This document shows, piece after piece, positions 5,872-14,500 of a stretch of DNA of 35,684 bases. Position numbers and translations under genes: made by a program. This DNA is from Candidatus Lustribacter telmatis (GTDB lineage: Bacteria; Vulcanimicrobiota; Vulcanimicrobiia; Vulcanimicrobiales; Vulcanimicrobiaceae), in contig PLRU01000020.1 in assembly GCA_003164045.1 (NCBI GenBank), positions 46,904 through 82,587 on the forward strand, in the 5' to 3' direction. The notes under the pieces are model-generated. The model searched no databases, was not told the origin of the DNA, and worked only from the letters and a program-made list of their open reading frames with translations. How positions within the stretch are numbered: the stretch's first letter is position 1; the number at the start of each line of letters is the position of its first letter.

Positions 5872-8228
5872 GACAGTTCGAACACGGTCACGCCGCTGCC
5901 CCCCTCTTCGGCCGTGCCGAAGCGGACGTCTTTGACGTGCGGATGCGCGCGCAAATATTGCTGCAAGCCGCGTCCGAGTAGGCCCGTGCCCTTACCGTGA
6001 ATGAGCCGCAGCGGCGATGCCCCGGCCAGCATCGATTCATCGATCCACTGCTCGACGACGGGTTCCGCTTCGACGAACCGTTTGCCGCGCACGTCGAGTT
6101 CCGTGCGCGCGCCGGTTGCCGCCGCAAGCTTTGCCGAACCGGATTCCCGGTCGGAGCGCTCGGCGCGGCGCGGTGCAGCCGCTCCACTGCGGAGCAGGTC
6201 GCTCTTCGGCACGGTCATACGCAGGGCGCCGAGCTGCAGCATCACGTCGCCCCCGAAATCCTCGACCACGACGCCCTCGGTATCGAGTGAGATCACGCGC
6301 ACGCGATCGCCCACCGCAATCGGCGCCGGCGCCGGCGCGGAGCGATCCGCAACGACGGGGACGGTGCGCGAAATACCCAGGCCGGCACGCATTTCATCGA
6401 TTGTTTTCCCGAGCAGTTCGCTCTGCCCGCGGGTAACGCGCCCCACCCGCGAACGGTCGCCGCGATCGGCCGCGCGGCGCTCCAACTCGGCGGAAAATCC
6501 GCGCAATGCCGCCGCCAACTGCATCTCTGCCCGCTGCGCGAGTTCGCGGCGTTCGCGTTCGAGCGCCTCGCCGCGTTTGCGCGCCCCGTCTTCGAGCGTG
6601 CGCAGCTGCGCGCGTTCGTTCGCCAGTACTTCGCGCTCTTTGGTCGTGCGCGTGCGCTCGAGTGCGAGTTCGGCCAGCGCCCGTTCGTAATCGCGTTCTT
6701 GCGCAGATAGGAGCGCTTCGGCGCGCTCGATCACGCGCAGGTCGAGGTGCATCGCGCGCGCGAGCGGGAACGCGAGCGACTGGCCGGGCGAACCGACGTC
6801 GAGCTGATAGGTCGGGGCGTAAGTGTGCGGGTCGAAGCGGACGCTGGCGTTTCGCACGTGCGCGTGTTCTGCGCCGAAGAGCTTCAGTTCGGTCGCGTGC
6901 GTAGTGACGAGCGCGCACGCGCCGACTTCCAGAAAACGCTCGAGCAGCGCGACGGCTAGCGCCGCACCGGCGTTCGGTTCCGTGCCCGACCCGATTTCGT
7001 CGATGAGGATCAGCGAGCGGGCGTCGGCCTGCGAGACGATCTCTGCCAGCCGCCCGAGATGCGCCGAAAACGTCGATGTATTCTGGGCGATCGACTGATC
7101 GTCGCCGATGTCGGTGAAGATGCGCGTGAAGCGGCCGATCGTGGCCGTCACTGCCGGGACGTGCATGCCGCAGCCGGCCATCGCCACGAACAGGCCGACC
7201 ATTTTGAGGGCGACGGTCTTGCCGCCCATGTTCGGTCCGCTGATGATCGTGATGCGCACGTCGTCGTCGAGGGTGATCGACTGCGGCACCGCGCGATCGT
7301 CGAGCAACGGATGGCGTCCGTCGTGGACGTCGATCGTCGCCGCATCGACGATGACCGGCGCCACGGCGTTCATGCGGTCGGCGACGGCCGCGCGCGCCAG
7401 CGCGAGATCCAGGTCCACATAGATCGCCACGTTGGTGCGGATCTGCGTCGCCTCGGCGCCGGTCAGCGCGCTCAGTTCGGCCAAGATCCGGGCAACTTCG
7501 TGCTCTTCTTGCGCACGCAGTGCGCGTACGCGGTTGTTCGTTTCCAGCGTCTCGAGCGGCTCGACGAACAGCGTGGCCCCGGTGGCACTCGTATCGTGCA
7601 CGATGCCCGGGAACTCGCCGGCGAACTCCGCCTTCACCGGGATCACGTAGCGGCCGTTGCGGACGGTGACGATGGCATCTTGGATCGCGCGCGCGTACTT
7701 TGCCGAGCGCGTCAGGGCAGCGGTACGGTCGCGCGCGTCGTCCTGCGCTTGCGCGATCTGACGGCGCACGCGCGCCAGGGCGGGCGAGGCGCGATCGAGC
7801 ACGCTGCCGCGCTCGTCGATGGCGTCCGTAATGCGCGTAACGATCGACGGCAGCGCGCGAAACGCCGACGTGAGATCGCGCAGGGCCGGAACGCTCTCGG
7901 CCTCGCGGATCGCGCGCACCGCCGCGCCGCCCACCGAGAGGGCATCGGCGATTGCGCGGAGTTCGGCCGCCGGCAGCGATGCACCGCGCTGCGCGATCTC
8001 GAGGGCTTCATCGACATCGTCGATTTGCGAGAGCGAGAAGTTTTGCGTCCGCACGAGCGTGCGCATCTCCGCCGTTTCCGTGACCAGGCGGCGCACGGTC
8101 GTGGCGTCGGAGACCGGTTCCATAGCGAGCGCCAACGCGTGCGCCTGCGCGGCGTGCGTTTGCCCCGCAACGCGCTCGCGCACGCGCGCAAAATCCAGCG
8201 CTTCCAGCGACCGCGGATCGGCGAGCAT
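5868..8228 (-). CDS. mutS2: MutS2 family ATPase/endonuclease
   Basis: The product has 786 residues, full length for MutS2. The N-terminal part has MutS core/clamp helices but no mismatch-recognition domain. The Walker A loop GPNMGGKT is near 330, followed by the signature and Walker B region (LILIDEIGSGTEPNAGAA). A long charged coiled coil (about 500-620, rich in Glu, Arg and Ala) leads to a C-terminal Smr domain with LDVRGKR and the catalytic-type loop LIHGKGTGLLGRGLQ. MutS2 proteins act in recombination suppression and, in some bacteria, rescue of collided ribosomes. The second role would suit its place among translation genes (inference). The ATG overlaps the gatB stop by one base (TGATG). 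Confidence 0.95.
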   Translation of the reverse strand: MLADPRSLEALDFARVRERVAGQTHAAQAHALALAMEPVSDATTVRRLVTETAEMRTLVRTQNFSLSQIDDVDEALEIAQRGASLPAAELRAIADALSVGGAAVRAIREAESVPALRDLTSAFRALPSIVTRITDAIDERGSVLDRASPALARVRRQIAQAQDDARDRTAALTRSAKYARAIQDAIVTVRNGRYVIPVKAEFAGEFPGIVHDTSATGATLFVEPLETLETNNRVRALRAQEEHEVARILAELSALTGAEATQIRTNVAIYVDLDLALARAAVADRMNAVAPVIVDAATIDVHDGRHPLLDDRAVPQSITLDDDVRITIISGPNMGGKTVALKMVGLFVAMAGCGMHVPAVTATIGRFTRIFTDIGDDQSIAQNTSTFSAHLGRLAEIVSQADARSLILIDEIGSGTEPNAGAALAVALLERFLEVGACALVTTHATELKLFGAEHAHVRNASVRFDPHTYAPTYQLDVGSPGQSLAFPLARAMHLDLRVIERAEALLSAQERDYERALAELALERTRTTKEREVLANERAQLRTLEDGARKRGEALERERRELAQRAEMQLAAALRGFSAELERRAADRGDRSRVGRVTRGQSELLGKTIDEMRAGLGISRTVPVVADRSAPAPAPIAVGDRVRVISLDTEGVVVEDFGGDVMLQLGALRMTVPKSDLLRSGAAAPRRAERSDRESGSAKLAAATGARTELDVRGKRFVEAEPVVEQWIDESMLAGASPLRLIHGKGTGLLGRGLQQYLRAHPHVKDVRFGTAEEGGSGVTVFELS

Positions 8229-9709
8229 CAGCTAGCCGCGATCTTCTCCCGCAAGAGTGCCTCGACGAGTTCGGGATTCGCCTTCCCGCGGCTCGTTTTC
8301 ATCACTTGTCCGACGAGAAATTTCAGCACGTTTTCCTTGCCGGCTTTGAACTGCGTGACGCCCTCGGCGTTGGCCGCGAGCACGTCATCGACGAACTGCG
8401 CGATCGCACCCGGATCGGAGACCTGCGAGAGGCCCTCCGCCTCTACGATGGCCATTGCCGAGCCGCCGTTTGCCCACAGGCGCGCGATCACGTCTTTGGC
8501 GATCTTCGAGTTGATCGTCTTTGCGTCCACGAGCGCAATCAGCTCGGCGAGCGCTTCGGGCGTCACCTTGCCGCCGGCAACCGGCGTGCCGCTTTCGTTC
8601 GCCAAGCGCGAGAGATCGCCGAGCACGAAGTTCAGCGCAACGGAGGGCGAGCCCGCGATCGCGACCACGCGATCGAAGTAGCCCGCCAGCGGCGGATTGT
8701 CCACCAACTGCGTCGTCTGCTTCACGGAGATGCCGAACGTTTCCGTATAGCGCTCGAAGCGTTCGAACGGCACCGGCGGCATCGTCGCGCGGATGCGCTC
8801 GATCACGGCGCGATCGAGTTCGAGCGGCACGAGATCGGGTTCGGGGAAGTAGCGGTAGTCGTGCGCCTGTTCTTTGGAACGCATGGAATGCGTCACGCCG
8901 GCCGCTTCATCCCAGCCGCGCGTTTCTTGAACGACGCGGCCGCCGCCCTCGATCACGGCGATCTGGCGGTCGATTTCGCTCTCGATCGCGTCGTGCACGC
9001 TGCGGAACGAATTCATGTTCTTGATCTCGGCCTTCGTGCCGTATTCCGGGGCCCCGCGTAAGCGCACCGACACGTTGGCATCGCAGCGCAGCGAGCCTTC
9101 TTCCATCTTGACGTCGGAAACGCCGAGCTCGACGAACGTGCGCTTGAGCGCCTCGAGATACCCGACCGCTTCGTCGGCCGAGCGGATATCCGGTTCGCCG
9201 ACGCATTCCATCAACGGCACGCCGGCCCGGTTGAAATCGACCAGCGAATAGGTCGAACCCGCAATGCGCCCGTCGCCGGACCCCGCGTGCGTCGACTTGC
9301 CGGTGTCTTCCTCGAGGTGAATGCGCGTGAGCCGGCACGACTTTTTCTCGCCGTCGGCGAGCCAGTAGTTCACGACGCCGCCCTGCGTGATCGGCATGTC
9401 GAACTGCGAGATCTGATAATCTTTGGGCATATCCGGATAGAAGTAGTTCTTCCGGTCGAACTTGGAAAACGCGGGAATTTCCGCATCGAACGCGAGCCCC
9501 GCCGCGATCATCAACTCGATGGCCTTGGCGTTGGGCACCGGCAATGCGCCGGGCAATGCGAGGCACACCGGACAGACCTTGGTGTTCGGTGCGCCGCCGA
9601 ACTCGTTGGGACAACCGCAGAACATCTTGCTCGTCGTCTTCAGCTCAACGTGACACTCGATGCCGATCACGGCTTCATATTTTTCGCGCAGCGATACGGT
9701 CGTCGTCAT
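8228..9709 (-). CDS. gatB: Asp-tRNA(Asn)/Glu-tRNA(Gln) amidotransferase subunit B
   Basis: The product has 493 residues. It begins MTTTVSLREKYEAVIGIECH and carries the GatB signature, with zinc-type cysteines in MFCGCPNEFG and KVCPVCLALPG and the kinase-like core YFYPDMPKDYQISQFD. The C-terminal YqeY-like tail (about 400-493) binds tRNA. GatB phosphorylates the misacylated Glu or Asp on tRNA before amidation by GatA. The start at 9709 overlaps the gatA stop (ATGA). An open extension upstream to 10009 is antisense-like and lies inside gatA, so it was rejected. The complex implies that the organism makes Gln-tRNA and/or Asn-tRNA indirectly. Confidence 0.97.
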   Translation of the reverse strand: MTTTVSLREKYEAVIGIECHVELKTTSKMFCGCPNEFGGAPNTKVCPVCLALPGALPVPNAKAIELMIAAGLAFDAEIPAFSKFDRKNYFYPDMPKDYQISQFDMPITQGGVVNYWLADGEKKSCRLTRIHLEEDTGKSTHAGSGDGRIAGSTYSLVDFNRAGVPLMECVGEPDIRSADEAVGYLEALKRTFVELGVSDVKMEEGSLRCDANVSVRLRGAPEYGTKAEIKNMNSFRSVHDAIESEIDRQIAVIEGGGRVVQETRGWDEAAGVTHSMRSKEQAHDYRYFPEPDLVPLELDRAVIERIRATMPPVPFERFERYTETFGISVKQTTQLVDNPPLAGYFDRVVAIAGSPSVALNFVLGDLSRLANESGTPVAGGKVTPEALAELIALVDAKTINSKIAKDVIARLWANGGSAMAIVEAEGLSQVSDPGAIAQFVDDVLAANAEGVTQFKAGKENVLKFLVGQVMKTSRGKANPELVEALLREKIAAS

Positions 9710-11187
9710 GACGTCACCACTTGCACCGGGGCAAGTTTGGCGGCGTGCTGCGTTGCGCGTTCGTAGGCGTGCGCGTAGCCGAGCAGCGCGCGTTCGCTGA
9801 AGAGCGGGCTTGCGAGCTGCAAGCCCAGCGGCATCGGGCGCGAGCCGCCCTCCGGCAGCGCCGAACCGCATGGGATCGAGAGCGACGGCAGGCCGGCCAG
9901 CGACACCGGGATCGTGTAGTAGTCCATCAGGTACATGCTGTAGGGATCGCTCTTTGCATTGAAGGCGAACGCCGGTGAGGAGGCGGCCGGTGACGCAATG
10001 ACGTCGCACTTCGCGAACGCACGCCGGAAATCGTCGGCGATGCGCGTGCGCGCCTTCTGCGCCTTCACGTAATACGCGTCGTAATAGCCGCTCGAGAGCG
10101 CGTAGGTGCCGATGAGGATACGGCGCTTGACCTCGGGTCCGAAGCCCGCCGCCCGCGTCTTCTCATACATCTCACCGACGTCGGCGCCATCGACGCGTAA
10201 GCCGTAGCGCACGCCGTCGAAGCGGGCGAGGTTCGACGAACACTCCGCCGGCGCGATCAGATAATATGTTGACAAGCCGTACTTTGCGGTCGGCAACTCG
10301 ACTTCAACGAGTTCCGCGCCGAGCGCCGCCAGATCGGCGTACGCTTTTTCATACGCGGCGGCAACATCGGGCGCGAGATCGGAGGTCGCGAACTCTTTCA
10401 CGATCCCGACGCGCACGCCGCGCAGGTCTTCACGCAGATGACCGGCGGTCGTCTCGAACGGCATGTCGACGCTCGTCGCATCCATCGGGTCGTGGCCGCC
10501 CATCGCGTCGTACGTCATTGCCGCGTCTTCCACCGACCGCGCGAACGGTCCGATCTGATCGAGGCTCGATGCGAAAGCAATCAGGCCATAGCGCGACACG
10601 CGCCCGTACGTCGGCTTGAATCCGACGACGTTGCAGAACGCCGCCGGTTCGCGAATCGATCCGCCGGTATCGCTGCCGGTCGAGATCGTGGCCGCAAAGC
10701 CGCCCACGGCCGATGCGCTGCCGGCAGACGAGCCGCCGGGCACGCGATCGAGGTCGTACGGATTCTTGGTCTTGCCCAGCGCCGAGTTTTCGCCCGAACT
10801 GCCCATCGCGAACTCATCCATGTTCGTCTTGCCGATCGGCAAGGCGCCCGCATCGAGCAGCCGCGCGACGGCCGTGCCCGTGTACGGCGCGATCCAGTGT
10901 TCGAGAATCTTCGAGGCGCACGTGGTGCGCGTGCCGAGCAGGCACATGTTATCTTTGATCGCCGCCGGCACGCCGGCGAGCGGCAACGATTCACCGGCCG
11001 CAATGCGCGCATCGACGCGGCGCGCATGCTCGCGCATCAGGTCCGGCGTGAGCGTCAGGTACGCACCGAGGTGTTCGTCGACCGATGCGACATGGGGAAT
11101 CATCGTCTCGGCAATTTCTACCGCCGAAATCTCACGGGCATTGACCGCACGCGCGATGTCGCGGGCGGAAGCGCGAACCGGATCCAT
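9706..11187 (-). CDS. gatA: Asp-tRNA(Asn)/Glu-tRNA(Gln) amidotransferase subunit A
   Basis: The product has 493 residues. This amidase-signature enzyme releases ammonia from glutamine for GatB. The catalytic Lys lies in AAIKDNMC, and the Ser pair lies in the Gly/Ser-rich signature GGSSAGSASAVGG...STGSDTGGSIREPAAF, giving an intact Lys-cisSer-Ser triad. The ATG at 11187 gives the expected N-terminus MDPVRASARDIARAV and overlaps the gatC stop by one base (TGATG). The 30-codon open extension upstream is the gatC tail in another frame. The order gatC-gatA-gatB is the standard one. Confidence 0.97.
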   Translation of the reverse strand: MDPVRASARDIARAVNAREISAVEIAETMIPHVASVDEHLGAYLTLTPDLMREHARRVDARIAAGESLPLAGVPAAIKDNMCLLGTRTTCASKILEHWIAPYTGTAVARLLDAGALPIGKTNMDEFAMGSSGENSALGKTKNPYDLDRVPGGSSAGSASAVGGFAATISTGSDTGGSIREPAAFCNVVGFKPTYGRVSRYGLIAFASSLDQIGPFARSVEDAAMTYDAMGGHDPMDATSVDMPFETTAGHLREDLRGVRVGIVKEFATSDLAPDVAAAYEKAYADLAALGAELVEVELPTAKYGLSTYYLIAPAECSSNLARFDGVRYGLRVDGADVGEMYEKTRAAGFGPEVKRRILIGTYALSSGYYDAYYVKAQKARTRIADDFRRAFAKCDVIASPAASSPAFAFNAKSDPYSMYLMDYYTIPVSLAGLPSLSIPCGSALPEGGSRPMPLGLQLASPLFSERALLGYAHAYERATQHAAKLAPVQVVTS

Positions 11188-11483
11188 CACCCGACCTCGG
11201 CGATGATCTTGGGAACGCGGAAAAACCCGTGCTGCGGCTGCGGGGCGCCGGCCATCACCACGTCGTGGTCGAGGCACGGCACCAGCGTATCCGGACGCAT
11301 GACGTTGCGCGACTCGATGACCTGAGCCGTCGCCGCGACGTCCGAGGTATCGAGTTGCTTCAAATCGTCAACGTGCTTGAGCAGGTCTTCGAGCTGCGAG
11401 CCGTAGCGCTCGACCTCTTCATCACTAAGCGCCAATCGCGCCAGCCGCGCGACCCCGCGCACGTCAATTCGTTCCGTGGCCAT
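11187..11483 (-). CDS. gatC: Asp-tRNA(Asn)/Glu-tRNA(Gln) amidotransferase subunit C
   Basis: The product has 98 residues, the usual GatC size. It begins MATERIDVRGVARLARLALS and contains the typical helix EEVERYGSQLEDLLKHVDDL and a C-terminal loop VMAGAPQPQHGFFRVPKII that packs between GatA and GatB. It stabilises the GatA-GatB complex. It is the first gene of the operon running gatC-gatA-gatB-mutS2-tyrS-zinc ribbon. Any promoter must lie in the 78 bases before it or further upstream; none is obvious. Confidence 0.95.
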   Translation of the reverse strand: MATERIDVRGVARLARLALSDEEVERYGSQLEDLLKHVDDLKQLDTSDVAATAQVIESRNVMRPDTLVPCLDHDVVMAGAPQPQHGFFRVPKIIAEVG

Positions 11484-11511
11484 AACTCAGATTGGTTCGC
11501 CTTGACCCATC

Positions 11512-11541
11512 CTTGCTCCGGCCGGCGGGGGCCGGGGCAAG
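11512..11541 (-). terminator. GC-rich hairpin after the DUF11-like gene
   Basis: On the minus strand, CTTGC pairs with GCAAG and, inside that, CGGCC pairs with GGCCG across an internal CC/GA mismatch, with a 6-base loop. It sits 20 bases past the repeat-protein stop and 28 bases before gatC. No U-run follows, so it may be a weak terminator, a transcript-end stabiliser or chance in GC-rich DNA. Confidence 0.35.
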
Positions 11542-11561
11542 GCGGGCAAGCCGCGGCGGCG

Positions 11562-14500
11562 CTATTTCGGCTTGGAGCCGCTGCCGCCGGGCTCGAGGGG
11601 CTTCTCGGGGGTTCCGGTCACCGCGAAGTTGATGTCCTCGATGATCGTGGTGTCGTAGATGTGGTGGACGAGGCGGCGCGTGCTCTTCTCGCTATCGATG
11701 TTGCGATCGAGGTAGGGCACGATGCCCGCAGGGAGGGTCCGCTCGTCGAGCCGCAGCGCATGCATCCCCGGATGGACGCACGGGTAGTCGTAGCGACCCG
11801 TGCTGTCGGTGACCACCGACTCGCCGTTATCGAGGAAGATCTTCACGCTGTGGAGCCCGACGTCGGGATCCTGGAAGTGGCCGCTGCCGTTGACGTCGAG
11901 GTACACGCGCCCGGTGATCGGGTAGCACGATCCAAACGTCGAGCCGACCACGAGCACCGAAGCACTCGCCGCGCCGCGGCCGAAGCCCGCGCCGCCCGGC
12001 GCGACGGCCGTGACGTTCACGAGGTTCGTCAGCGTGACGTTCGCCTCGCTACCCGGTGCAACGGCGGTCGCGTAGGTGATCGTCAGCGGCGCCGTGAGGG
12101 TCGGCACGGTCCACGTAAGGACGTGACCGGCAACGACCGGTTCTTGCGCCTTACCGGCGACACGTGACGTGCCCGGTGCGTAGACTTCGTAGTCCGGCAG
12201 CGTATCGACGATAGTCGTGAGACCGTAGCCGACACCGCCGACCGGTGTAGCGGTGATCGTGAAGTTCACGCGATCGCCCGTCGTTACCGTGGTCGACGGC
12301 GTGATCTTCGTAACGGCGATGGTCGCCGGCACTTGATGCGCCAGCGCCGCGTTGGAGAGCACCGCGCGCGAGAGACCCGCCGCCATCACCTGGACGGTGT
12401 TCGACGAGTTACCCGCAGTCGGACTCACGACGGCCTTGAACGTGACGGTCGTTACCGTGCCCGCGGCGACCGTGCCGATCGGAACGGAGAGCGCTTGACC
12501 CGCAAGCGTTGCCGTCGCGGACGGAACCGTGTTCACCACGACCGAGTTCGGCACGACGGTCAGACCCGTCGGCACGATGTCCGTCATGGTCGTATTGACC
12601 GCCGGGCCGGAACCGGTGTTCGCAATCGAAATGCCGTAGGTAATGGTCTGTCCGGCCAGCACCGACTCGCTGGTCGTGCCGTCGATTTGCTTCGTGACGG
12701 TCAGCACCGGCGGAGCCACCGTGTTGGCCGGTGAGGTTCCGCTGCACGTTCCGCTCGAGCATGGCTGATCGCCCCCGATCGTCGCGGTGTTGGTCACGCT
12801 CGCCCCGATCGGCGCGTTGGCGTTCACCGTCGCACTGTACGTGATAACGTCGGTCGCTCCGACGGCTAACGTGCCGAACGGTTGCGATGAAAGCACGACC
12901 GCATCGGGTACCGTCACGCCATTGACGGCAACGGTCCCCGGCGTGAGCGTCGCCATCGCGAGCGCGTCGGTAATATGCGTGTTTGTTTCAGGCTGCGTGC
13001 CGTTATTCAGCACGGTCACGCGATAGGCGATCGACTGGCCGGGACTCACGGTCGCGGCGCTCGGGATCGATGTTTTCACGACGGCGAGCGACGGCTGTCC
13101 GATCGTCAAATTCGACGATGCGGGGGCACCGTTCGTCGCGCCTTGCGTAGACGTGATCGAACCGATCGGAATCGTGTTCGTGTACGTCCCCGGCAGCGTG
13201 CCGGTCACGTTGACCGTAATCGTGCACGTGCCGTTGATCAGGATCGATGAGCCCGTGAGCGCGAGAGTCGTGCCGCCGGCCACGGCCGTTGCCGTACCGG
13301 CAGTACACGTGGTCGCCGCGTTCGGTGTGGCCGCAATCGTCACGTTGGCCGGCAGCGTATCGATTACGCCCATGTTGGTGAGGTTGACCGCCGTCACGGC
13401 GTTGTTGATGATCGTCACGGTCAGGAGCGACGTGGCGCCCGGCGCGATGATCGTCGAGAGGAACGACTTCGAGATGCCGACACCCGACGTGTTGCCGATG
13501 TTCAGCGTCGCCTGCGCGGGTGCGGCGTTGCTGGCACCTTGCAGCGACGTGAGCGCGCCGGCCGAGATCGTGTTGACGAAGATACCCGCGAGCGCGCCGG
13601 TCACCGTGACGGTGATCGTACACGTCGCACCGGCCGCTACCGTTCCGTTGGCGAGGGAAACCGTACCGGCTCCGGCCACCGCGGTCACGGTACCGCCGGC
13701 GCACGTGGTCGATGCCGCCGGCACCGGCCCAACGAAGATGTTCGGCGGTAATGCGTCGCTGAGGGCGATCCCCGAGAGCGGGGCCGCGCCAGCGGCGTTG
13801 TTGACGATGCTGATCGTCATGACCGACGTTGCGCCGGCGGTGATCGTCGTCGGCAGAAACGCTTTGGCGATGCTCACGCCGGGCGCTGCGGTATACGTGT
13901 CGCCCGCAGACGACCCGTTCTGGTTTTGCAGCGCGCCCGCGTTGAAGCTCACGCCGGCCGGCCCGATCGTATTCGTCACGAGACCCGGAGCGGCACTCGG
14001 CGCCGCGCTGATGAGCACGTAGAGCACGCACTGTCCGGGCACACCGAGGACGACGGGCCCGACCGTCAGGTTGGTGACGCTAAGATTGTTGGAGCCGACG
14101 GCCGTGCCGATCGTCCCGCCGCAAAGCGGCGGATCGCCGGCTTGAATCGGGCCGGGCGTGGTGCTTGCAACGACCATTTGCGCCGGCATGAGATCCGTCA
14201 GCGTTCCGCCGCTGAGAATGCTCGTCGCAGCGCTGTTGGTGAGCAAGAACCGGATGTAGTCGGTGCCGCCGATTTGCATCGTCGAGCTAAGGAACGTCTT
14301 CGAGACGGCGATGCCGGACGACACCGTCAGCGATGCGGAAACGGATTGCGAGTTGGTAATGCCGCTGGTCGACGTGACGGCGTGAGCCGCGATGAAGTTG
14401 AGCGGCGTACCGATCGTCGTAGATGACACGGCGAACCCGACCGTACACGTGGTGGGGACCGCGCCCACAGTGAGCAGTGATATGTTGCTAAACGTGATCA

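Noticed and set aside
7059-8681. Long open frame on the plus strand opposite mutS2 and gatB
   Set aside because: It is His/Arg/Asp-rich with no domain, and is a shadow of high-GC codon use in two well-recognised genes on the other strand.
13003-14031. Minus-strand open frame in a second frame of the repeat protein
   Set aside because: It is an Arg/Gly/His-rich shadow caused by repeated Thr/Val/Ala codons in the real frame.
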